Source: Candidatus Altimarinota bacterium
GTDB taxonomy: Bacteria > Patescibacteriota > Gracilibacteria > BD1-5 > UBA6164
NCBI GenBank assembly: GCA_028696815.1
Contig: JAQVGG010000008.1
Coordinates: 1 to 49,559 of the forward strand
Direction of reading: 5' to 3'
DNA length: 49,559 bases
In this document: positions 9,756 to 18,323 of the stretch, piece by piece
Layout: each line of letters begins with the position of its first letter
Numbering within the stretch: position 1 is the first letter of the stretch
Notes under the pieces: model-generated
Told to the model about the DNA's origin: nothing
What the model saw: the letters and a program-made list of their open reading frames with translations, nothing else
The model's database searches: none
Program-made: the position numbers and the translations under genes

Positions 9756-9884
9756 TTAAGCCCGTATCGGAGGCCCTGCCTCCAGCGCCAAAGCTGGCTC
9801 GGGGCATTCTTCTTGAGGCTTTGCCTCTCCTTTTTTGTGTTCATTAGAACAATGCTCTTTGTAAATGCATGTTGTACAAGTCAT
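9756..9884 (-). CDS. Small Cys-rich ORF of foreign appearance
   Basis: Encodes 42 residues starting MTCTTCIYKEHC, a cluster of four cysteines that could bind metal, then a Pro/Glu-rich tail. It has a canonical GGGAGG Shine-Dalgarno sequence eight bases before its ATG, GC-rich codons and no TGA, all unlike the surrounding genes. A terminator lies downstream at 9664-9692. I do not recognise a family. It may be a transferred small gene; it could also be a chance ORF in a GC-rich repeat. Confidence 0.5.
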   Translation of the reverse strand: MTCTTCIYKEHCSNEHKKGEAKPQEECPEPALALEAGPPIRA

Positions 9885-10032
9885 AGTTGCCTCCCGTAGT
9901 AGAACTTTAAAAGCAAATGAAATATAACAATAAAGTTTATCATGTCAAGAATTTTTAAGCTTACTTAAATATTTGCTAAATAGTTTTTAAAAGTTATAAT
10001 TATAGGTTTTATTTACTTCTTAAAAAACTATT

Positions 10033-10173
10033 ATGTTAGAAACTATTGCAGTCATACTTATAATTCTTTGGCTTCTTTGAATTGTAAGTGCATATACTAT
10101 TTGATGATTTATTCATATATTTCTTGTAATTGCTATTATAGTGCTTCTTATAAGAATTATAAGAGGTAGATAA
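10033..10173 (+). CDS. Lmo0937-family small membrane protein
   Basis: A 46-residue protein with two hydrophobic helices: a first segment (IAVILIILWLLGIVSAYTIG), a short GFIH turn, then IFLVIAIIVLLIRIIRGR. This matches the widespread lmo0937/DUF5670 family in length and layout. Its three interior glycines are encoded by TGA. Function unknown; members in other bacteria are often stress-associated. Its own terminator follows. Confidence 0.85.
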
Positions 10174-10176
10174 AAA

Positions 10177-10208
10177 AATAATTCCAAATTAATTGGAATT
10201 ATTTTTTT
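10177..10208 (+). terminator. Terminator
   Basis: AATAATTCCAA/TTGGAATTATT followed by T-run. Confidence 0.8.
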
Positions 10209-10259
10209 GATATTTTTTCTAGAAGAGTATAATTATAAGTTATCCTCTAATTTTTACAT

Positions 10260-10784
10260 ATGGATAAAAAAAGCATAACTGTTATCCTTGGAACTGCTCG
10301 TGACTGAAACTGGTCACAAAAAGTCGCAAGTTATGTATGTGAAACACTTAAAGAAAGAAGTGATATTGATGTGACTTTTGTAAATGTAAAAGAGTATATT
10401 TATGGTCGTACAATTGCTCCTTGGGAAAACAATCCTATTATAAGTAATTGGGGAAAACTAGTTGATAAAACAGATATATTTATAATTGTATTTCCTGAAT
10501 ACAATCACGGTTATCCCGGGGAACTAAAAATATTACTTGATCAAGAATATACTTTATATAAACGAAAAAAAGTATGACTTTGTTGAGTATCAAAATGAAT
10601 ATTTGGTTGAGTTAGAGGGATAGAAAATATAAAACCAGTTTTAATAGAGTTATGATTAGTTGTGAATCAATATTCGGTTTATTTTTCTTGAGTACAAGAG
10701 TTATTTAAAAAACCAAAAGAGGAGATAGATACTCACTATAAAGACAGAGTAAATAAGCTGGTAGATTTACTTTTAAAAGATTAA
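10260..10784 (+). CDS. NADPH-dependent FMN reductase family protein
   Basis: A 174-residue flavodoxin-like protein. The N-terminal VILGTARDGNWSQKVASYV is the FMN phosphate-binding loop, and FPEYNHGYPGELKILLDQ is the family's P-E-Y-N-x-G-x-P motif. Expected to bind FMN and reduce flavin, quinone or azo substrates using NAD(P)H; the substrate is not predictable. TGA glycines occur at GLCGVSKGIFGG. Length is standard. Confidence 0.9.
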
Positions 10785-10856
10785 ATTTTTATTGAAATAA
10801 TTAAATTATAAAGTATAATATAAGGTTCTATTAACTTATTATTTAACTGTTTGATT

Positions 10857-11711
10857 ATGAAAAAAATAATTATTTTTTTGCTTCTTGGCTTGTTTATAGT
10901 TTGATGTACAGCCAATGATAATATGCAAAATTGAACTCAAACCTGAACTACATGAACTACAAATACATGACAAACAAATGATATAGATGATTTATCTAAA
11001 TCAGAACGTCACCAAGAATGGGTACAAATTGATAATAATTGAAAAACTATTAATACATGGGTTGTATATCCTGAAAGTGATGAAAATAGTAGCGTTGTAC
11101 TTTTGATACATGAAAACAAATGATTGACTGATTGGGTAAGAAATATAGCAGATAAACTGGCAGCAGAGTGATATATAGTAGTTGCACCTGACTTATTGTC
11201 ATGATACAGTGAAAATATGCAAGAAACAAGTGATTTTGAAACTGAAGATGCAGCGACGAAAGCTCTTTACTCAATTGAACAGGAAACAATTACTTCTGAC
11301 TTAATGGCTGTGCAAGATTATGCAGGTTGAATTGATGCCTCTAATTGAAAAATAGCTGTAGTTTGATTTTGTTGGTGATGAATCCAAGCATTTAACTTTG
11401 CAACTCAGGCAAGTGATTTAGATGCAGTACTTGTATTTTATTGAACTGCCCCAGAAGATGAAAATGTATATGATGAAATAGAAGCTCCTGTATATTGATT
11501 TTATGGATGAGATGATACAAGAGTAAATTCAACTTTGGGAGATACTATAAACTATATGGAGCAAAATCAAAAAACTTTTAACTATGAGATTTATAATGGA
11601 GCATGACACGCTTTCATGAGAACAGGAGAAACATCAGGGGCAAGTGAAACTGAAATGCAAGCAAGAGACAGAGCATGGGATAAGATGTTAGATATTTTAG
11701 AAAATATATAA
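10857..11711 (+). CDS. Dienelactone hydrolase family lipoprotein
   Basis: A 284-residue secreted alpha/beta hydrolase. The signal peptide ends in the lipobox IVGC (Cys17), followed by a Thr/Gly/Asn-rich linker in which most glycines are TGA. The catalytic triad is visible: Cys nucleophile in GFCWGG, Asp in GGDD, and His in GAGHAFMR. The family hydrolyses ester or lactone bonds; here the enzyme would be tethered outside the cytoplasmic membrane and may process host-derived or scavenged esters (inference). Confidence 0.92.
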
Positions 11712-11788
11712 AATATTAAAAAATATATTTGCAAAATGTATAATATTCGCTATAAAAAGTAAGTATTATATATTTTTAATTTTTTTTG

Positions 11789-12826
11789 ATGTCATTGATT
11801 GAAACAATGTCAGGTAGAATTTCAGAGATACATGACAAAGGTGGAATTATTCATTCTGATAGCCAAGAGATTATATCAAGCCAAGTATTTGATATACTTT
11901 CTATAGCAAAAAAATGTGATAGACAAGTTGCTTTAGCTTTAACCTGAGGTCCTTGAGCATGAAAATGATGAGCATTAAAGGCACTAGCAAAATATATGGC
12001 TATAAAATTGAGGAGAAAAAACTGAGATCCTAATGAATTTTTATTGTGAGATATCCACGCCCCTACACAAACACATGTTTTATATGTTATGCTTGATGCT
12101 TTTTTTAAAGAAATATGAGTTAAAAGACGTAGTGAGATGTTACAATCAATGGAAAATTTTATTGAAATGTTTTCAGATGATGGGAAGGCAATCTCTTTTA
12201 TGAGACAATATCTAGAAAGTTCAAATGAGTTTGAATTTGATAAACCAGTATATTTAAAAACTGATGAAGAGAGGCAGGCAAATGCTGCATTATCTAGATT
12301 TAAAGTAATATGAAAAGATACATCTAAAGGTTCACTTATGCTTATTGATTGAGTCAACGCTTTTCAATTAACTGATGATTTAGTTAGTCAGATGCAAAAT
12401 ATAGCACTTGATGTTATAAAGATGATGGTATATCCAAGGCTAGAGATGGCTTTTCAAAGAATAATCAGAAGAGATCATGTAGGTTCAAAAACAAAAACTT
12501 GAAAACCTATAAAAGATATTGTTAAGTTTAGACTCAAAGAACCTTTTTATTTATTTAGTAAGTTTACACTTCCTGCAATTAATCAAGAGTGAATATATAT
12601 GATAGATTTTACTCCGCACACAGATCATAAACTTACAAAAAGCGAAATTTTGGAAGTAATAAGATCTCTTGAAGAGTGTAGAGATGAATTATGAAATGAA
12701 AATTATTGAGATGAATTTAATGCTTATCTTGTAGATTATGTAGATTTGTTACTAGTCCATTTCAAATATATGATAAGTTATAAAAAGTATTTTTTTGGTG
12801 TAGATAGAGTAATAGAGGTAGCATAA
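11789..12826 (+). CDS. P-loop NTPase, kinase-like, function unknown
   Basis: A 345-residue protein with Walker A ALTGGPGAGKGG near residue 55, in which several glycines are TGA. A region reading GDIHAPTQTHVLYVMLDAFFKEIG and a possible Walker B-like SLMLIDGVNAFQL follow. The overall plan suggests a uridine kinase/phosphoribulokinase-like P-loop enzyme acting on a small molecule, but no family-specific motif allows a firm call. No membrane segment. A terminator follows directly. Confidence 0.75.
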
Positions 12827-12827
12827 C

Positions 12828-12861
12828 AAAAAAAGTTAATTTTTAAAATTAACTTTTTTTG
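12828..12861 (+). terminator. Terminator
   Basis: AAAAAAAGTTAATTTT paired with AAAATTAACTTTTTTT. Confidence 0.85.
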
Positions 12862-12935
12862 TATAAAACTTTGTATTTTTAATATTTTTAACTATAAACT
12901 CTTAGTTAAATTTTTTTATTAATTATTAATTATAA

Positions 12936-13070
12936 ATGAGACATATTCTTAATTATTTTTCTAATTATTTACCATTTTTAGCTTGGAAAGATAGAGTTAC
13001 AAAAAAATCAATTCTTTCACTTGTTTGATTTGAAAAAGTAAAATTGATTTTTTCTAAAAAATTAAAGTAA
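12936..13070 (+). CDS. Possible small protein (44 aa)
   Basis: ATG ORF reading MRHILNYFSNYLPFLAWKD ... KVKLIFSKKLK, with one TGA codon (Gly), between two terminators. Basic C-terminus, one moderately hydrophobic patch. Independent unit position supports a gene; no family recognised. Confidence 0.4.
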
Positions 13071-13080
13071 GTTTTTTAGA

Positions 13081-13111
13081 AAAAAAAACCTGCGTAAAGC
13101 AGGTTTTTTTT
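13081..13111. terminator. Bidirectional terminator
   Basis: AAAAAAAACCTGC, loop gtaaa, GCAGGTTTTTTTT. It ends the small ORF on the plus strand and the tRNA-like unit on the minus strand. Confidence 0.85.
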
Positions 13112-13164
13112 GTGTTCTTTATAGGACATACATTATTTTTATTATGAGTCCTGTAAAGATGTAT

Positions 13165-13239
13165 TGGTCGGTGTGAGGGGATTTGAACCCCCGACCTCCG
13201 TACATTGTACGGCGCTCTACCGGGCTGAGCTACACTCCG
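13165..13239 (-). tRNA. tRNA-Pro-like RNA with an abnormal anticodon arm
   Basis: On the minus strand it has acceptor CGGAGTG/CACACCG (one A-A mismatch), a normal D arm (GCTC-AGCCCGGTA-GAGC), variable loop AGGTC, T arm GGGGG-TTCAAAT-CCCCT, discriminator A and encoded CCA. The CGG acceptor and body look like tRNA-Pro. The anticodon arm is only 15 bases, CCGTACAATGTACGG, two short of normal: it pairs as five base pairs around a five-base loop and has no U33 or readable anticodon. It may be a degenerate tRNA or a tRNA-derived RNA with another role. Confidence 0.65.
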
Positions 13240-13243
13240 AATC

Positions 13244-13330
13244 TGGTGGCTAGTGAGGTATCGGACCTCTTACTCTACAATTTTAGCAAGAATGCTAATG
13301 CGGGGGTTGTTGCTAAAAGAGAGCCTAGCC
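13244..13330 (-). ncRNA. tRNA-like structured RNA ending in CCA
   Basis: An 84-base minus-strand segment followed by encoded CCA. Ends GGCTAG and CTAGCC pair as an acceptor-like stem with discriminator A. Next to it is a T-arm-like hairpin GAGG-TCCGATA-CCTC. In place of D and anticodon arms there is one long helix, CTCT/AGAG plus TTTTAGCAA/TTGCTAAAA, capped by a 20-base loop. I cannot fold a standard cloverleaf or find an anticodon. It precedes the tRNA-Pro-like RNA by five bases and is probably co-transcribed. Confidence 0.5.
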
Positions 13331-13355
13331 GGTGAATGCTTTACTAGCAGATTGA

Positions 13356-13383
13356 AGTGTATATTTTTTGTTTGTTTTGTCAA
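13356..13383 (-). promoter_or_regulatory. Promoter of the tRNA-like unit
   Basis: Minus strand TTGACA (13383-13378), 16-bp spacer, TACACT (13361-13356), about 25 bases before the tRNA-like RNA. Confidence 0.65.
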
Positions 13384-13387
13384 ATCT

Positions 13388-13777
13388 TTATACGAAAAAT
13401 CAGTTGTAAGTCAATAGAAGTCATAGTATTATGTAGATAACTCAGTACAAAGGACTAAGTCTCAGAGCTCATTTCATACTTAATGCTATTTTTTGCATTT
13501 GTCTTGGGAAGATTAGTAGAACTATTCATTTTATAGTTATTATCCATCAAAGTATTGTTAAAATAACAAGAATAGAATTTTCAAATGAGTTAGTATTTGA
13601 TACTACATAAAATCAAAATACTAGAGCAACAAATCATGAAATGAAAACAATAGATTCTGAATCAGAAAAATCTTTTACCATTTTTTTTAAAAATTTTCCA
13701 TTAAATAAAAGAGATATTCATATGATAGTAAGCAAAACTCAAAATAGTTGAGTTATAAAAAGTATTGGAGTATTCAT
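13388..13777 (-). CDS. Integral membrane protein, four predicted helices
   Basis: A 129-residue protein with four hydrophobic segments (about residues 3-25, 43-61, 68-92 and 104-126) and short charged loops such as GKFLKKMVKDFSDSES. No family recognised; the size and layout resemble small DUF-type inner membrane proteins. Nine glycines are TGA. Its stop lies five bases before the promoter of the downstream tRNA-like unit. Confidence 0.75.
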
Positions 13778-13949
13778 AATAAAAAAATTATAAAATAAAA
13801 CATCTTTTATGTTAGCAGAATGCCTTTAAAAATCAAGTTTTTTTTTGTTACTTTGAAAGTTTTTAATTTCTTATTTAGTTCTTAATTTAGAAACATACAA
13901 TTAAGAGAGTAACATACGTTACAATTTTAATTTTTAAAATAAATGTCTT

Positions 13950-14564
13950 ATGAAAAACAAGGTTTTAGCAACTATCGTATTAGCAACTCTTGCTACTGTA
14001 TGATTAGTATGATCTACTAGTGCAAATTTTTTATCATTTTCTCAGGAAAATAGAACTGAAATCAGAGAGCTTATGGAAAAAGTCAGGTCTTGAGAAACTT
14101 TAACTACAGAAGAACAAGCTAAGCTTGATGAATTAAAATATCAACTGCATCCAAAAGGTTTTACAAAAGGTAAAGATTGAGTTATGAAATGACTTACACA
14201 GGAAGAAAAAACATCTTTAGAATCGATGACTACTGAGGAAAGACAAGCTTTCTTTGAACAAAAAAAAGCAGAAATACAAGCTCAGATGGAAGTAAAAAAA
14301 GCTGAGAGAGATGCTCATGAATCCGTAATAGATAAACTTATAAATGGAGATTCTTTAAGTGCTGAGGAACAAGTTATACTTGAAGAAATTAAACAAAAAA
14401 GAGCTGAAAGACAGGAACTAAGAGCTTTGATGGATAAGCTTAGAGTTTGAGACGAGTTAACAGTCGAAGAGCAAGCAAAACATGATGAACTTAAATCAAG
14501 TTTTACTTGAAAAGTGGTGCAGGGAAGATGATTTACAAGGTGAGGATTTGGTATGCATAGATAA
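13950..14564 (+). CDS. Secreted LTxEEQ-repeat protein, possibly Spy/CpxP-like
   Basis: A 204-residue exported protein: signal peptide to about residue 25 (VGLVGSTSA), then a highly charged, all-helical body. It contains recurring LTxEEQ-type motifs: LTTEEQAKLDELK, LTQEEKTSLESMTTEERQ, LSAEEQVILEEIK and LTVEEQAKHDELK. These recall the LTxxQ motifs of periplasmic Spy/CpxP chaperones, although the match is by pattern only. The C-terminus is Gly/Arg-rich. It lies directly upstream of a response regulator and a histidine kinase, the same order as cpxP-cpxR-cpxA. Confidence 0.75.
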
Positions 14565-14600
14565 AAATAAAGTTCTACAATTTGTAGAACTTTATTTTTT
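14564..14600 (+). terminator. Terminator
   Basis: AAAATAAAGTTCTACAA paired with TTGTAGAACTTTATTTT, then T-run. Confidence 0.85.
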
Positions 14601-14663
14601 CTTACTCTTTTCTTAATTTTTATATATACTATTACTAGCAAATATTCTTCTTAAAAAAATATT

Positions 14664-15323
14664 ATGAAAATACTTGTGATAGAGGACAATTTATCTCTTT
14701 CAAGAAATATAATCAGGTACCTTAGTCTTAAAAACATACAAGCTGAAGCTAGTTTGGAATGAAAAGATGGACTTTACAAAGCTTCAACTAAGTATTATGA
14801 TGCTATTGTTTTAGATATAAATCTTCCTGAAATAAATTGACTAGAAGTTTGTAAAGAGTTGAGAAAAAAAGAAAAAGATACTCCGATAATCATGCTAACT
14901 TCTATGTGATCAAAAGATGATATAGTAACTTGACTTGAGTCTGGAGCAGATGATTATTTAATAAAACCATTTGATTATGAAGAGTTACTTGCTAGGATAA
15001 AATCTTTAACTAGAAGAAATTTAAAAAATAAATCAAATTTAATTCATGTTTGAGATTTTTATATTGACTTGGATAAAGTGGAAGTAAAAAAGTGAAAAAA
15101 AGAGATTAAACTTTCACACCTTGAATTTGATTTATTTAAGTATTTAGCACAAAATAAATGAAAAGCAGTTACAAGACAAGAACTTTATGAAAAAGTATGG
15201 TGAGAGTTTAGTTGAGATTTTATGTTTAGTAAAACAGTTGATGTATATATATGATACTTAAGAAAAAAACTTGATAGAGATTTGATTGAAACAAAAAAAT
15301 GAGTAGGCTATATGATAAAATAA
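14664..15323 (+). CDS. OmpR-family response regulator
   Basis: A 219-residue transcription factor. Receiver domain: acidic pair ED at residues 7-8, phosphoacceptor Asp51 in [15 protein letters not shown], switch Thr in IIMLTSMGS, and Lys in [14 protein letters not shown]. The C-terminal winged helix (from about 130) shows [15 protein letters not shown] and the recognition region KTVDVYIGYLRKKL, ending KKGVGYMIK. It is 11 bases upstream of the kinase gene, so the two form an operon. Many glycines, including the one after Asn in the receiver, are TGA. Confidence 0.95.
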
Positions 15324-15334
15324 TAAAAATATAA

Positions 15335-16579
15335 ATGAAAAAAAATAATCTAGATAGCATGAAAAAAAGATTAACTGTTATTTTTACTTTACTGGTATTT
15401 TTTATAGCAGTATTTTTAGAATTTGTATTTTTTTCAACTAAGTATTATGCATATATAAGTGAAGAAAAGCAAAACTTTAATTTAGTAACAAGTTCAATTG
15501 AAAACAGGTTTATTTCTATAAATGATTTTATAACTACATTTGATGTATGAAAGAGGTTATTTAAACTGAGACAATGACAGAAATTACAAAAATGACTCTG
15601 AAATGAAGAAAGTTTTGTAAGTTTACTTGTAATTGATAAAAATTCTAGAAATCTTATTTTTAATAACGTGGTAGAAGATGTTAGTGTCAGTTTTATAGAA
15701 AAGCAGTTAGAAGAGGATGATTATAATAAAATAGATCAGGAAAATAGATATTTAATTAAAAAGATACAGTTAAAAGATATTTTTTCAGAATATGATGTAA
15801 TTTTTATAAAAAATCTTAGGTATAGCTTTATAGATTACTTGAGAGATTTGTCTGGTTTTATACTTCTAACATTTTTATTTTCAGCTTTACTTTATTATAT
15901 ATGATATCAGTTTGTAAATAAAAACTTGGAGCCACTTGAACAAAATTTAAAGGATATGCAGGATTTTATCCACAATGCTGGACATGAATTAAAAACTCCT
16001 ATTTCAGTTATTATTTCAAATCTGCAACTACTTCATGAATTGAAAAAATACGATAAAAATCTGACAAAAGAATCTATTGATGAGATAAAAAGATTAAATA
16101 AACTTATCGACTGACTTGTTGAATTATCAGATATAAATATAACTTCAAAAAAACAAGATTTAAACTTAGAAGAAGAGATAAATGCAATTATAAAGGATTA
16201 TAATAAAGAAATAGAAAAAAAAGAAATTGATGTAGGTTTCAATGTAAAAAGTAATTTTAAATTAAGTGCAAATAGAGAGTATTTTTATATATTTTTTGGT
16301 AATCTATTAGCAAATGCTGTTAAATATAATAAAAAATGATGAAATATAAAAGTAGAATTAAATAAAAACAAACTAATTATAGAAGATAGTTGAATTGGAA
16401 TTAAAGATGAAGATAAAGAAAAAATATGGGATAGATTTTACCAAGCTGATAAATCAAGAAACTCTAAATGATTTGGTATATGATTATCATTAGTCCAAAA
16501 TATTGCAAAAATGTATAAGTGGACTATAAAAGTTTCAAGTAAAGTTTGAGATTGAACTAAGATTGAGATCAGTTTTTAA
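15335..16579 (+). CDS. Sensor histidine kinase
   Basis: A 414-residue membrane kinase pairing with the regulator just upstream. Membrane helix 1 at about residues 11-34, an extracytoplasmic sensor of about 135 residues, helix 2 at about 170-190, then a dimerisation domain with the phosphorylated His in HNAGHELKTPISVI. ATPase domain: N box FFGNLLANAVKYNKKGG, G1 box IEDSGIGI, F box RFYQADKSRN, G2 box KGFGIGLSLVQNIA. Key G-box glycines are TGA. The ligand is unknown; the upstream secreted protein is a candidate input. Confidence 0.95.
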
Positions 16580-16589
16580 AAATAAACAA

Positions 16590-16633
16590 AAATAAAATAG
16601 AGATATTATCTTTTATGAATATCTCTTTTATTT
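16590..16633. terminator. Terminator between convergent genes
   Basis: AAATAAAATAGAGATATT pairs with AATATCTCTTTTATTT; overlaps the 3' end of the minus-strand gene. Confidence 0.7.
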
Positions 16634-17112
16634 AATCAGTATTTTTTTTCTATATATTCTAATATCTCATCAAACTCCCTTCTTGTAAAAAATCTTTTAT
16701 CTCCATGGATATGTGATTTTACCTTTTTATATATATCTTCTGGAATATAAAAAGCATGTCTACTTACTATATATAAATGTAATTTAATGATTTTTCAATT
16801 ATATCTAAATCCCTTAGGGAATTCTATAGATTCGTTTGGTAATATACGGAAATTTCTATTTTTTTTCTGTTCTATTATTTTTTGAGATTCAGGTTTTAAT
16901 GGTTTATATGTAAGCTCATGTACTTGATCTTTTATCAGATGTGATGTTGTTTCATATAAGTCATATGATTTTTTCCCAATCTCGTTATCCTCAAAATTAT
17001 CAATTCAAAAAAGTAAAGAATCAACATCATCTTGTGTTAAACCATCATTAAATTCTTTTTTTCTATTTTCATTGTGTATATTACTAGCTAATCATTTTGC
17101 TGATTTGAACAT
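16606..17112 (-). CDS. Hypothetical protein
   Basis: A 168-residue soluble, charged protein. No membrane segment, signal or recognised domain. The central part is Lys/Glu-rich helical; the C-terminal half reads FRILPNESIEFPKGFRYNGKIIKLHLYIVSR and ends in a basic tail. Five codons are TGA. Convergent with the kinase gene. Function not predictable. Confidence 0.7.
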
Positions 17113-17257
17113 TTTAAATTTTTAATTATGTCTATTTTTAAATACTGCCACTTTATATTTAAGATTTTTATAAAGTCAATTTAAATTTCTTATAAAATAA
17201 AATTTATATTTTTTACATTTTTTGTATAATTATTAAAATTAAAATTTAATAAAAAAG

Positions 17258-18220
17258 ATGATAATTTATATAGAAAAAAAATATTTAGATAATTCTATAA
17301 CAAAAAAAATCCTAGCTAAATACAAAAGTGCTAAAGTTTTAGAAATAGATAACCATAAAAATATTTTTGATAAAAGTATAGCATGAAAAAGAGATCAAAA
17401 TATAATTATTGCATGAGCTAATAATGCTATATTAGAAGCTCCAGATTGATATTGACATAAATGAAAATGATACTTTTTAAAAAATTCATTAAATTGTATT
17501 TTTGATTGTAAGTATTGTTATTTAAAATGAGCTTTTAAAAATAATGATTTAGTTATATTTGTTAACTATGAAGATATAAAAAAGCAAATATTGGAACTTG
17601 TAAAAAAAAGAGAGGGTAATGAAACTATATGGTTTTATAGTTCTGATTATTCTGATAACTTAGCTATAGATAATCTCACTGATTTTACAAAAGAGTTTAT
17701 TCCATTTTTTGATAGTTTAGAAAATGTAAAAATGGAAATAAGAACAAAATCTGTAAATATATGAAATATGTTAAAGTTAAATGTATCAAAAAATATAGAA
17801 ATAGCATTTTCATTGAATCCTTTAGAAGTAATAAATAAATATGAATTAAAAACATGTTCTCTTGATGCCAGACTTGAAGCTATAAATAAACTACTAGATA
17901 CCGGGTGGCAAGTAGGAGTTAGATTTTTACCTCTTTTAGAAATAGATAATTATCAAGAAATATATCTAAGTTTTTTGAAATATGTTAGAGTTAAGTTAGA
18001 TTTTACTAAGATTTTCTCAGTTTATATTTGATGACTTTTATATACTCACGAAGATTATAATAAGATGTTAAAAAAAGAGCCTTATCTAGATTTGCTTTAT
18101 CGACTTGAAAAAGTTGATGATTGATTTTATAGAGAATCAAGAGTTGTAAGAGATTTTTTCTATAAGTTATTTTGAGATATGATAAAAGAACAAGAATGTA
18201 ATATATGCTTAGATAAATAG
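17258..18220 (+). CDS. Spore photoproduct lyase-like radical SAM protein
   Basis: A 320-residue protein with the CX3CX2C cluster NCIFDCKYCYLKG near residue 80, the spacing used by the radical SAM family. The preceding region (EAPDGYGHKGKGYFLKNSLNC) and the downstream MEIRTKSVNIGNM and ALNP-like FSLNPLEVINKYEL resemble spore photoproduct lyase (SplB) and its non-sporulating homologues. SplB repairs thymine-dimer spore photoproduct; in a non-sporulating CPR cell the substrate is unclear. The residue set supports the family but not the exact reaction. Confidence 0.8.
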
Positions 18221-18258
18221 GAAATTTTATGTTTTATATGCTAATCATAATTTTCTAC

Positions 18259-18293
18259 AAAAAAATAAAGTAGCTCTGCTACTTTATTTTTTT
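18259..18293. terminator. Bidirectional terminator
   Basis: AAAAAAATAAAGTAGC, loop TCT, GCTACTTTATTTTTTT. Confidence 0.85.
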
Positions 18294-18323
18294 GACTGAA
18301 AACTTAATACTTAAAAATTTTAT

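Noticed and set aside
9650-9844. Minus-strand ORF of 64 codons crossing the terminator
   Set aside because: It runs through a strong terminator hairpin and overlaps the Cys-rich ORF in another frame; the latter has the ribosome binding site.
11851-12357. Long minus-strand ORF of 168 codons
   Set aside because: Antisense shadow of the P-loop gene; TGA on the plus strand being Gly keeps the opposite strand free of stops, and the product shows no domain.
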